From NCBI GenBank assembly GCA_963827855.1, contig CAWHBY010000001.1, positions 248,001 to 312,000 of the forward strand: a stretch of 64,000 bases of DNA, given 5' to 3'. Both the position numbers and the translations under genes were made by a program. The DNA is from DTPU01 sp963827855. GTDB lineage: Bacteria; Planctomycetota; Phycisphaerae; Sedimentisphaerales; Anaerobacaceae. Under the pieces are notes generated by a model. That model had not been told where the DNA came from and did not search any database. It saw nothing but the letters and a program-made list of their open reading frames with translations. This document shows, piece by piece, positions 17,829 through 25,558 of the stretch. Within the stretch, counting starts at the first letter, position 1; every line of letters starts with the position of its first letter.

Positions 17829-18888
17829 CCGCCCAGCGAAGCCGGGCAGAGCTGCTTCGCGGATTGGCGCGGGTCTCCTCTACGGAAGGCCGGACGACCT
17901 CAGGACAGACGGCCTGGTACACGCCTGCCTCAAGCCCTTGCTGCAGGCTGCGCTTGACCAGGCGGTCCTCGCCGCTGTGAAAGCTGATGATCCCCAGCCT
18001 GCCACCCGGGCGAAGGCACTGCGGTACCACGCGGAGCAGCTCGCGGAGCGAGCCGAGCTCGTCGTTGACCATGATCCGCAGGGCCTGGAAGGTCAGGCTC
18101 GCGGGATGGCTGTCATGAAAGCCCTTTTGACGCTTCCAGGCCTTCTCCGTGGTGCCCTTGGCTGCGAAGATCAGGCGGATGAGGTCGCCGGTCTTCGTAA
18201 GGGGCGTCACCTGGCGCTGGGCAGTGATGAACTCCGCGATCCTCTCGTGGTCCGGCTCGTCGGACAGCTCGAACAAGGCCTGTGACAGCTCCTCCTGTGA
18301 CAGCCGCGCCAACAGGTCTGCGGCAGTGCGGCTCAGCCGATCGTCCATCCGCATGTCCAGCGGACTGTCACTGTGCTTGTAGCTGAAGCCCCGCTGCGGA
18401 TCATCCACCTGCATGCTCGAGACGCCCAGGTCAGCAAAGACGATGTCCACTGCCTCCAGGCCCAGCTTGGCCAGCACACGGGGAAGACCTGCGTAGTTGC
18501 TGCGGTGTAGGCTGATCTGCCGGCTGAACTGAGAGAGACGGCCGGCAGTCCGCTGGAGCTGCTCGCCATCCACGTCCAGCCCGATGAGCCTGCCAGCAGG
18601 GCCGATGGCATCAAGGAGCCTCTTGGCGTGACCGCCGTAGCCGAGCGTGCAGTCAGCCACGATTTCGCCCTCAGCGGGACAGAGGCACTCCATGACCTCC
18701 TTGCACAGCACGGGCACGTGCGTACCTGCAGGGGTCCTGCCGTGGCTGCGGATGTGTGCGTGCATCTCCGGGTAGGCCTGCGGGTTGAGTTCCTTGTACC
18801 GCTGGTCAAACTTGCGAGGGTGCGTGCCCGGATACCGGGGCCTGCGGCGACGCCCGGACTGATGCTTATTTTCTTCATCTGCTACCAT
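17809..18888 (-). CDS. rsmH: 16S rRNA (cytosine-1402-N4)-methyltransferase
   Basis: 359 aa from ATG 18888 (MVADEENKHQSGRRRR); the frame is open upstream to 18936, so the start is uncertain. RsmH methylates the N4 position of C1402 in the ribosomal decoding centre using SAM. Family motifs in order: HVPVLCKEVMECL, DCTLGYGGHAKRLLDAIG, GLDVDGEQL, VFADLGVSSMQVDDPQRGFS, DSPLDMRMD, ALRIMVNDELGSL and GRLGIISFHSGEDRLVKR. About 55 basic residues precede the catalytic core (RRPRYPGTHPRKFDQRYKELNPQ), an extension I associate with planctomycete homologues. It is not in a mraZ/mraW-type cluster here. The gene overlaps the convergent M61 gene by 20 bases. Confidence 0.93.
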   Translation of the reverse strand: MVADEENKHQSGRRRRPRYPGTHPRKFDQRYKELNPQAYPEMHAHIRSHGRTPAGTHVPVLCKEVMECLCPAEGEIVADCTLGYGGHAKRLLDAIGPAGRLIGLDVDGEQLQRTAGRLSQFSRQISLHRSNYAGLPRVLAKLGLEAVDIVFADLGVSSMQVDDPQRGFSYKHSDSPLDMRMDDRLSRTAADLLARLSQEELSQALFELSDEPDHERIAEFITAQRQVTPLTKTGDLIRLIFAAKGTTEKAWKRQKGFHDSHPASLTFQALRIMVNDELGSLRELLRVVPQCLRPGGRLGIISFHSGEDRLVKRSLQQGLEAGVYQAVCPEVVRPSVEETRANPRSSSARLRWAVTAARR

Positions 18889-18912
18889 TCCTTCATGGTA
18901 CTGCATCAGAAC

Positions 18913-18998
18913 TAAGAGGCAAGAAGTAAGAAGCAAGCAGGAGGAACGGCTCTGTCCTGGCTTACCTCTTGCCTCTTACTTCTTGCTTCTTGCTTCTC
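18913..18998. repeat. Short-word inverted repeat (AAGAGGCAAGAAGC class)
   Basis: The left arm AGAGGCAAGAAGTAAGAAGC (18915 on) and a right arm of CTTGCCTCTTACTTCTTGC type (about 18965-18998) are imperfect inverted copies built from a 7-bp word. It lies between the divergent rsmH and epimerase genes. Related words occur near 38600, 51350 and 54560. Confidence 0.6.
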
Positions 18999-19019
18999 TT
19001 CGATGACATAATGCCCATC

Positions 19020-20144
19020 ATGATCTCTCGAAAGCAGTTCCTCAAGCTGGCTGCAGGCGGTGCTGCGGCTACCACCTGCTCGTCAGTGCTCGCGGCAGCC
19101 ACCGTCAAGGCAGGCAGGAGTTCAAGCACGGGTATCGCGGTCAGCAAAAGGCGTCTGAACCTCCAGCACACCTGGACGATCTCCCGCAACTCGAGTGATT
19201 CCAAGGACAACGTCTTTGTTTGCATCGAGCGGGATGGCACAAAGGGCTGGGGTGAGGCAGCACCCAACGTCCGCTATGGCGAGGACGTGGAACGGACCGT
19301 GGCCGGCCTTGACCGGGCCAAGGAGGTCCTGAGGGCCAACACCGACTGGTTCGACTACGTGGACCTTCGCCACCAATGGGAGCAGCTCGATATGCCCGGT
19401 TGCGCAGCCGCCGCCCTGGACATGGCAGTACTGGACTGGGTGGGCCGCAGACTCAACGTGCCGCTCTATCGTCTGCTGGGCCTGGACCCTGCCAAGGCAG
19501 CGATCACGTCTTTCTCGATAGGCATCGACACGCCCGAGGTCGTGCGGCAGAAGGTCAGGGAGGCGGCAGACTTTCCTGTCCTCAAGATCAAGGTGGGCCG
19601 CGACAACGACGCAGAGATCCTCGCTGCGGTGAGGCAGGTGACGGACCGGCCGCTTCGCGTGGACGCCAACGAGGGCTGGCGGGACAAGGACGTAGCACTC
19701 GACAAGATTCGCTGGCTGCAGAGTCTGGGTGTGGAATTGATCGAGCAGCCCATGCCTGCAGAGATGATCGAGGAGACCGCCTGGCTGAGCAGGCAGGTGG
19801 ACATCCCGATCATTGCGGACGAGGCGGTGAAGCACGCGGCAGATATCCCCAGGCTTGCAGGCGCCTACGATGGGATCAACATCAAACTCATGAAGGCGGG
19901 CGGCGTCCAGGAGGCGATCCAGATGATCCACGTCGCCCGCGCCCTGGGTCTCAAGGTCATGCTGGGCTGCATGATCGAAAGCTCGGTCGCCATATCCGCT
20001 GCTGCGCACCTGAGCCCGCTCGTGGACTATGCAGACCTGGACGGCAACCTCCTGATCGCCAATGATCCCTTCAGCGGCGCCACTGTAGAGCACGGAAGAC
20101 TGGTCCTCAGCAACCGCCCCGGCCTGGGCGTCACTGAGCGGTAG
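19020..20144 (+). CDS. Exported dipeptide epimerase (enolase superfamily)
   Basis: About 374 aa; starts at 19011 and 19020 are both possible and neither has a clear ribosome binding site. The N-terminus SRKQFLKLAAGGAAATTCSS resembles a Tat signal with RK in place of RR. The enolase-superfamily set is complete: KIK pair near residue 190 (LKIKVGRDND), metal ligands in VDANEGW, IEQPM and IADEAV, and a final Lys in NIKLMKAGG. The late DLDG matches the DxD motif that dipeptide epimerases use to bind the substrate amino group. Family members epimerise dipeptides such as L-Ala-D/L-Glu in peptidoglycan recycling. A periplasmic location is unusual for this family. Confidence 0.85.
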   Translation: MISRKQFLKLAAGGAAATTCSSVLAAATVKAGRSSSTGIAVSKRRLNLQHTWTISRNSSDSKDNVFVCIERDGTKGWGEAAPNVRYGEDVERTVAGLDRAKEVLRANTDWFDYVDLRHQWEQLDMPGCAAAALDMAVLDWVGRRLNVPLYRLLGLDPAKAAITSFSIGIDTPEVVRQKVREAADFPVLKIKVGRDNDAEILAAVRQVTDRPLRVDANEGWRDKDVALDKIRWLQSLGVELIEQPMPAEMIEETAWLSRQVDIPIIADEAVKHAADIPRLAGAYDGINIKLMKAGGVQEAIQMIHVARALGLKVMLGCMIESSVAISAAAHLSPLVDYADLDGNLLIANDPFSGATVEHGRLVLSNRPGLGVTER

Positions 20145-20153
20145 AAGACGAGG

Positions 20154-20238
20154 AGTTTTTGGGTTTATGATTTAGGTTTTAGGCAACTGCGAACCCCAGC
20201 TCTCTTCTCAGAACTTAAAACCTAAAACTTAAAACTGT
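20154..20238. repeat. Short-word inverted repeat (TTTAGGTTTTAGG class)
   Basis: GGGTTTATGATTTAGGTTTTAGG on the left and ACTTAAAACCTAAAACTTAAAAC on the right form AT-rich inverted arms around a GC-rich centre, between the epimerase and glyoxalase genes. Confidence 0.55.
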
Positions 20239-20273
20239 TCCCTTCTGCTTGTGTTTATTACACTGCCGCCTCG

Positions 20274-21056
20274 ATGGAAGGACCTCGTGCAACAGACCGC
20301 ATGCTCGCGCTGACCGCCTTTGCGGACAACTACGTGTACCGTTACACGTACGCGGAAGGCCGCGCGGTCGTGATCGACCCAGGCGATCCTGAGGTCGTGC
20401 TCCAGGCCGTGCGCAGCCGAGGCCTAGAGCTGACTGCGGCCCTGGCGACCCATCATCACAGCGATCACGTCGCAGGCATGGTGGAACTCAAGCAGGCCAC
20501 CGGCTGCCAGCTCATCGGGTCTGACCAGCGGATCCGGGGCATTGACCGGGTGGTCCAAGGAGGAGAGCGGCTGCAGTTTGGAGACCGGACCCTCTCAGTC
20601 CTGGCCTCGCCCGGCCACACCCGTACGGGTGTAAGCTATCACCTGCTCGCTGCCGGCGAAGATGAGGCGTCGATCGTCTGGACCGGAGACACCCTTTTCG
20701 TGGGTGGTTGCGGCAGGCTCTTTGAGTGCGATGCTGCGACCTTGTGGAGGACGCTCCAGGGCCTGGCCGGACTTCCGGCCAAGACACTGGTCTGCGGTGG
20801 CCACAACTATGCAGAAGAGAACTACAGATTCGCCTTGACCGTGGAGCCGTCCAACCAGGCCCTCAAAGCGGCCCTGGACGCCACGATCCAGGCAGATCAG
20901 GCCGGCAGAGCGATCACGTCGACCCTCTCCGCTGAGAGGCTGACCAACATCTTTCTCAGGGCAGATCAGCCTGAGGTGGCCAGGGCCCTGGGTATGGCGC
21001 AGGTGCCGGCCCATCTGGTGTTTGCCGAACTCAGACACAGAAAGGACGTCTTCTGA
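20274..21056 (+). CDS. gloB: Hydroxyacylglutathione hydrolase (glyoxalase II)
   Basis: 260 aa metallo-beta-lactamase-fold hydrolase. The N-terminus LTAFADNYVYRYTYAEGRAVVIDPGDPE is the GloB form of the first strand pair. THHHSDHVAG at about residues 58-67 is the two-metal HxHxDH motif. SPGHTRTGVSYHL supplies the next His. TGDTLFVGGCGRLFECDAATLW and CGGHNYAEENYRFAL are the GloB-specific metal and substrate segments. It hydrolyses S-lactoylglutathione or a related thioester in methylglyoxal detoxification in the cytoplasm. Its stop codon shares a base with the start of the following comB-like gene. The start at 20274 has no obvious ribosome binding site; 20301 is an alternative. Confidence 0.92.
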   Translation: MEGPRATDRMLALTAFADNYVYRYTYAEGRAVVIDPGDPEVVLQAVRSRGLELTAALATHHHSDHVAGMVELKQATGCQLIGSDQRIRGIDRVVQGGERLQFGDRTLSVLASPGHTRTGVSYHLLAAGEDEASIVWTGDTLFVGGCGRLFECDAATLWRTLQGLAGLPAKTLVCGGHNYAEENYRFALTVEPSNQALKAALDATIQADQAGRAITSTLSAERLTNIFLRADQPEVARALGMAQVPAHLVFAELRHRKDVF

Positions 21057-21781
21057 TGGATGCCCGAGGAGTTGGGAGGCCAGGGCTGGACATACGCTGG
21101 CGACCCGATGGCCAGGTCGCGAGTGACAACGAGGTGGCTATTGTGGTGGACGTGCTGCGAGGCTCCACCACGATCGCAACCGCGATGTCCCTTGGCGCCG
21201 CTGCAGTCCTGGCAACCACCCAGGTCGACCACGCGCGCCGCCTGGCAGCAGAGCACCATGGCCTGTTGATGGGAGAGCGCAAGAACAAGCGGATTGCGGG
21301 CTTTGACTTCGGCAACTCGCCGCTGGAACTCCAGGCAGGGCGATTGGCCGGCAGGCCTATCATCTTCTCCTCCACCAACTTTCCGTTTGCCCTGGAGGCA
21401 GCAGGCCGGGCAGAGGCAGTCCTGATCGGGGCACTGGTCAATGTCACCGCAGTGAGTCAGGCCAGCCTTCAGGCTGCCAGGCGGTTGGTGGCCTCTATCG
21501 CCATCGTGCTCGCAGGCGAGCCCTCCGAGCCCCATGCCAAGGAGGACTACTACTTTGCTGGCTGTGCAGCCAGGATCCTGGCAAGCTCGTGCCAGCTCTC
21601 CGCCGAGGCGGCTGCGGCTGCGGCGTTCGCGGACAAGCATTCTCCTGCGCAGGCGATTGCGGTGTCCATCCACGCCCAAGAGTTGATCGCCGATGGATTC
21701 AAGGAGGACGTGGCGTTTGCCTTCGACCTGGACCGGCTCAGCACGGTCCCTCGGGTGCGGGACGGCTGGATCGTGGCGTAG
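21056..21781 (+). CDS. 2-phosphosulfolactate phosphatase-like protein (ComB family)
   Basis: 241 aa, starting in a TGATG overlap with gloB, which suggests coupled translation. ComB signatures: AIVVDVLRGSTTIATAM with the Asp near residue 31, GERKNKRIAGFDFGNSPLELQ, then IIFSSTNFPFALEAAG where most homologues have STNGT, and KEDYYFAGCAARIL. ComB hydrolyses 2-phosphosulfolactate in coenzyme M biosynthesis. Homologues in bacteria without coenzyme M are common and their substrate is unclear. The altered STN-F-P segment could affect substrate choice. I am confident of the family, less so of the reaction. Confidence 0.8.
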   Translation: MDARGVGRPGLDIRWRPDGQVASDNEVAIVVDVLRGSTTIATAMSLGAAAVLATTQVDHARRLAAEHHGLLMGERKNKRIAGFDFGNSPLELQAGRLAGRPIIFSSTNFPFALEAAGRAEAVLIGALVNVTAVSQASLQAARRLVASIAIVLAGEPSEPHAKEDYYFAGCAARILASSCQLSAEAAAAAAFADKHSPAQAIAVSIHAQELIADGFKEDVAFAFDLDRLSTVPRVRDGWIVA

Positions 21782-21793
21782 CAGACTGAAGCC

Positions 21794-21882
21794 GCTGTCA
21801 GCCGTCAGCTATCAGCTCTCAGCCGGAGAGCAGCCTCTTCCTCCGGTGCTGGCCTGGCTGATAGCTGACAGCCATGGCTCCT
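21794..21882. repeat. Short-word inverted repeat (GTCAGCTATCAGC class)
   Basis: The left arm GCTGTCAGCCGTCAGCTATC and a right arm read as GGCTGATAGCTGACAGCC are inverted copies of a GTCAGC/TATCAGC word around a GC-rich centre, between two convergent genes. It could act as a transcription barrier. Confidence 0.6.
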
Positions 21883-21886
21883 CGTC

Positions 21887-22849
21887 CTACTGAATCTGAC
21901 GCGCCAGGATCACGGTATCGGAGCAGTCGAACGAGAACTCACTCTGATCGCCGGCCATGAGTCTCGCCACCTGTTTGGGTTCTACCGGGCTGAGCTGCAT
22001 CTGAGACCCAAGTTGCTCCACCCGGATCACCATGTCGGGCACGAGGTCAGCCTGGGGTGTCTTGGCACTCGGGCTGGGCTTGTCGAGGAAGCAGGCCCAG
22101 AACTGGACCCCGTCCCTCTGGACCAGGTAGGCCCAGACTGCGATCGGGAGCTGGCCTTCGATCCAGCCATTGATCTGGTAGAGCCGATCATCGCCGGGCC
22201 GGCTGATGTCGAGCACCACGTTGGGGTCCGTCCATCGACCTGCGAGGTTGGGGTCAGCGACGACCTGATCCCTGGTATAGAGTGGTCTCGCCTTGGCAAA
22301 GTCCAGCATCTCTTCCCACAGGCCGTTGGCATCCGCGTACTTGAGCACAAAGGGCTGAAGCTCCTCGGTGGGGCAGGTCAGGACCACCCGACCGTCGACC
22401 TCGTCGTGCGGCAACAGGTTCGGGTCCTTGGCGGCCATCTCCTGGAATCCCTTGCGGCTGAGGTTCTCTACTGCGAGTCTCGAATCGCCCAACTGGACCT
22501 TGAAGAGGCCGTGGCCGGGCACCAGGTGCATGGCATAGACCAGGCCCATAGGGTGGCCCTGCGTCACGTCATCGGGCACGATGTCCAGGAACCTGTGACC
22601 CCCGACCTCCACAAGACTCGCCCTAAAGGTGCTGCTGGTGAGCAGTTCCACCACCCTCAGGCGGTAGGCCTTGGAGTCTGAGGGGGTGAACTCCCAGATC
22701 TGATCCTCGCAGAGCCATTTGCCCACCAGTCGCGGGTCCGTGATCACCGTATCCTCTGTGGCCAGCGGTTGTAGCGATACAACCAGGTCTTCACATCCAC
22801 AGACCGCCATCATCAGCAGTAGTGCCAATCCCAATCCCACTCGTGCCAT
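21887..22849 (-). CDS. Putative lipoprotein of unknown function
   Basis: 320 aa. The N-terminus MARVGLGLALLLMMAVCGCEDLVV is a signal peptide with a Cys-containing lipobox-like end (C17 or C19). The mature protein has two apparently related halves, each with a lipocalin-like flavour: VGKWLCEDQIWEFTPSD and AGRWTDPNVVLDISRPGD, each followed by beta-strand-rich text (YRLRVVELL; LYQINGWI). I infer a membrane-anchored periplasmic protein with an internal duplication. It is convergent with comB and separated from it by a short-word inverted repeat. Confidence 0.65.
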   Translation of the reverse strand: MARVGLGLALLLMMAVCGCEDLVVSLQPLATEDTVITDPRLVGKWLCEDQIWEFTPSDSKAYRLRVVELLTSSTFRASLVEVGGHRFLDIVPDDVTQGHPMGLVYAMHLVPGHGLFKVQLGDSRLAVENLSRKGFQEMAAKDPNLLPHDEVDGRVVLTCPTEELQPFVLKYADANGLWEEMLDFAKARPLYTRDQVVADPNLAGRWTDPNVVLDISRPGDDRLYQINGWIEGQLPIAVWAYLVQRDGVQFWACFLDKPSPSAKTPQADLVPDMVIRVEQLGSQMQLSPVEPKQVARLMAGDQSEFSFDCSDTVILARQIQ

Positions 22850-23016
22850 GACCAGTTCCTTTCATTCTGTGTCCTGTAGTGGAAGGCCCCGTGGCCTTCT
22901 GTAGGGTATTGGCGGGTTGAGCCTTCGGTCTGTCTGAAAACCGGCGATTCATCCCGGCTTGGTTGGCGGAGTCCGGGCATTGACGGGCGGCGGCTGGCAT
23001 CGCATAATCCAATGCT

Positions 23017-23586
23017 ATGGACACGGATCGCAGATCATTCATCAAGGGGGCGTGCCTTGCAGGCATGTGCTCGTGCGGGGCTCGCGGGCTTTCTGCCACG
23101 GAGACGGGCCAGGACCCAAAGCCCTCCACAGTGGTCCAGCCACCTGCTACCATGCCTCAGAAGTGGATCGCTGCCCTGTTGCCTCTCCTGGCCAAGGGCG
23201 ATCGGGAGTACGCCAGACGCATCCTCAAGGGATGTGCGGCGTCCCACTACGAAGACCTGAAGATGCAGGCTGTTGTGGATCGCTTCAGAGGCAAGCTGGA
23301 TGACTTCCTGGACGTTCCCCGCAAGGAATGGGGATGGATCATCGAGTACGACCGGGACAAGGGCGTGATCCTGATCAACGAGAACAAGCCGAACTGCGTC
23401 TGCCCCCTCGTTCAGAAAGGACAGCCGGGTGACCTGGGAATACTCTGCTATTGCTCCGAGGGGTTTGCAGAGAAGATGTTCTCAGAGGTGGTCGGCTCGC
23501 CTGTCCGTGCCGAGGTGATCGAGTCCGTCCTCCGCGGCCACAAGAGCTGCAAGTACAGGATCGACCTGGGTCGCCCAAAGGCCTGA
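23017..23586 (+). CDS. Tat-exported Cys-containing protein of unknown function
   Basis: 189 aa. DRRSFIKGACLAG at residues 4-16 is a textbook twin-arginine signal (RRxFxK). The mature part has a helical half (WIAALLPLLAKGDREYARRILKGC) and a C-terminal half with grouped cysteines: NKPNCVCPLVQKG, ILCYCSEGFAEKMFSEVVG, VLRGHKSCKYRIDL. The arrangement resembles the DUF6144/V4R-like group of small Cys-rich proteins, but I do not recognise a function. Tat export fits a protein that folds with a cofactor or metal before export. Confidence 0.65.
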   Translation: MDTDRRSFIKGACLAGMCSCGARGLSATETGQDPKPSTVVQPPATMPQKWIAALLPLLAKGDREYARRILKGCAASHYEDLKMQAVVDRFRGKLDDFLDVPRKEWGWIIEYDRDKGVILINENKPNCVCPLVQKGQPGDLGILCYCSEGFAEKMFSEVVGSPVRAEVIESVLRGHKSCKYRIDLGRPKA

Positions 23587-23626
23587 GGCCTCTCGATGTT
23601 CACGACAGGGAGCGGGTGAAGGTGCC

Positions 23627-24623
23627 ATGAAGACCCCATCAGCCATTGACGCCCTGAACGACCCGGTCCTGCTCCACGCCAAGAAGGACTTCGTGGCCGT
23701 CTGCGCACACAAGACCGTGCAGGAGGCCCTCGACAGCATCCGAACCTCAACGCCCGGCGGGAGCTACGTCTATTTCTACGTACTGGACAGCGACAGTCGG
23801 GTGGTCGGCGTGATCCAGACGAGGAGGCTCCTCACTGCGCCGCTGGATTGCTCAGTGGACTCGATCATGACCAGGAAGGTCATCGCGATACCCGGAGTCT
23901 GCCAGTCTCCTCGAGGCCTGCGAGTTCTTCGTGATGTACAGGCTGATGGCCTTCCCCGTGGTCGACCGGGAGGGGCGTCTGGTGGCCGTCATCGACATCG
24001 GGGTCTTCGCCAAGGAGATGCTGCAGATCGAGGAGCAGGAGCAGGTCCACACCGTGTTCGACACCATCGGCGTCCGCCTGGCCGATGCCCGCAGCCCATC
24101 CGCGTGGAGCGTGTTTCGATACCGCTTCCCGTGGCTCCTGGCCACGATCGCCAGCGGGACCGCGTGTGCCTTGCTGGTCGGCCTGTTCGAGGTGACACTG
24201 ACGAGGAGCCTCATCCTGGCCTTCTTTATGACCCTGGTGCTTGGCCTTGCGGAGAGCGTCTCCATGCAGACCATGGCCGTCACGGTCCACGCCCTGCACC
24301 ATCAGTCCTTCAGACCCGGGTGGTACTCGCGGTCCTTGAGGCGTGAACTGACCCGCACGATCCTCCTGGGCCTGGCCTGCGGAGCCATCGTCGCAGGCGT
24401 GGCCGTATTCTGGAAGGGCGACGCCTCGTCCGGGCTTGTGATCGGCTCAGGGATCCTGGCCTCGCTACTGATGGCCTGCTTCCTGGGGATCAGCGTCCCG
24501 ACCCTGCTCCACCGGTTGAAACTGGATCTCCGGGTGGCCTCCGGCCCGGTCACCCTGGCGATGACCGACGTCTGCACGATCGTCGCGTACTTTTCACTGG
24601 CAGCCATGGTCTTGGGCAAATGA
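23627..24623 (+). CDS. CBS-domain / MgtE-type divalent cation transporter, one frameshift near 23897
   Basis: The first frame gives a CBS domain (KDFVAVCAHKTVQEALDSI, YFYVLDSDSRVVGVIQTRRL, IMTRKVIAIPG). One base further on the frame continues as SASLLEACEFFVMYRLMAFP, VVDREGRLVAVIDIGVFAKE and then the MgtE membrane domain with about five helices (WLLATIASGTACALLVGLFE, MTLVLGLAESVSMQTMAVTV, LLGLACGAIVAGVAVF, SLLMACFLGISVPTLLHRL, MTDVCTIVAYFSLAAMVLG). Dropping one G near 23895-23898 gives a continuous protein of about 331 aa. MgtE proteins are Mg2+ channels gated by their CBS domains; the usual N domain is absent. The stop overlaps the next start (ATGA). Confidence 0.75.
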
Positions 24624-25324
24624 CTGGAGCAGCGATGCGCGTACATGTACTACAGCACGTCCCCTTCGAAGGCCTGGGCAGCATGGCAGCGTGGCTGGAG
24701 GCCCGGAAGGCTGACGTGACCTGGACCCGTCTCTTTGCGGACCCATCCCTGCCACGGCTCGACGGCCTTGACCTGGTCATTGCCCTGGGCGGGCCCATGA
24801 GCGTCAACGACGAGCAGACGCTGCCGTGGCTGCGGCCTGAGAAGGCGTTCATCCGTGACGCGGTGGAGCAAGGCACTCCTGTGCTGGGCGTGTGCCTGGG
24901 CGCACAGCTCGTGGCCAGCGCACTGGGCGCCCGGGTGTATCCCGGCCGCCAGAAGGAGATCGGCTGGTTCGAGATAGAGGCCGTCCCCCACGGCGAGGAA
25001 TCGCTTGGCTTTCCCGGCAGATGCACGGTCTTCCACTGGCACGGTGAGACCTTCGACCTGCCTGCAGGGGCGGTCCGTCTGGCCAGGAGTGCGGTCTGTG
25101 AGAACCAGGCCTTTCAGATCGGACGCTCCGCCCTGGGCCTGCAGTTCCACCTGGAGACCACACCCGACAGTGCCCTCGCCCTGATCGAGAACTGCCGCCA
25201 CGAGTTGGTGCCAGGACCCACCGTCCAATCCGAATCCGACCTCCGCCAGGTGCCTCCTTCCGCCTATGCCGAGATCAACGGCCTGATGGCCAGGATGCTG
25301 TCCTACCTGCTTCGCACGCAGTAG
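24620..25324 (+). CDS. Class I glutamine amidotransferase-like protein
   Basis: 234 aa, ATGA overlap with the transporter gene. The GATase1 fold is clear: VIALGGPMSVNDEQTLPWL, the nucleophile elbow GVCLGAQLVASALGA (Cys at about residue 91), and the catalytic His in LGLQFHLETTPDS, with the Glu two residues on. HWHGETFDLPAGA is typical of the GMP-synthase-like stand-alone amidotransferases. It would release ammonia from glutamine for a partner enzyme, or act as a gamma-glutamyl hydrolase; no partner is adjacent. A second in-frame Met at residue 6 is an alternative start. Confidence 0.85.
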   Translation: MTGAAMRVHVLQHVPFEGLGSMAAWLEARKADVTWTRLFADPSLPRLDGLDLVIALGGPMSVNDEQTLPWLRPEKAFIRDAVEQGTPVLGVCLGAQLVASALGARVYPGRQKEIGWFEIEAVPHGEESLGFPGRCTVFHWHGETFDLPAGAVRLARSAVCENQAFQIGRSALGLQFHLETTPDSALALIENCRHELVPGPTVQSESDLRQVPPSAYAEINGLMARMLSYLLRTQ

Positions 25325-25411
25325 ACGGATCTGCGACGAGGGTGTCCCCGGATATCGGATTCCAGGCTTGTTGCTGCGATCCTCCTTCGGGTATGATAGT
25401 ATCCGATTGAT

Positions 25412-25558
25412 GTGGAACACCCGTTCGACCGTGTCACGGGAGATGATGACGTGACCAGCCCATGCATAGACGCTGGCGAGACCAACAGCCCCTGCAGCCG
25501 CGAGCCGTGTCCCCATGGCGGCCGGATCAACATGGGAGCATACGGTGGCACCCTATGA
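25412..25558 (+). pseudogene. C-terminal remnant of a secreted beta-helix protein
   Basis: The frame ending at 25558 reads DDVTSPCIDAGETNSP, then PCPHGGRINMGAYGGT and a stop. This matches the usual last residues of Phycisphaerae right-handed beta-helix proteins (SPCIDAGDP ... NGGRINMGAYGGT). An in-frame stop at 25397-25399 cuts it off upstream, so only the tail remains. Its stop overlaps the ATG of the ZIP transporter (25555). Confidence 0.65.

Noticed and set aside
18913..18998. CRISPR-like array
   Set aside because: The repeats here and at similar sites are 6-8 bp words without regular spacers, and no cas genes are present.
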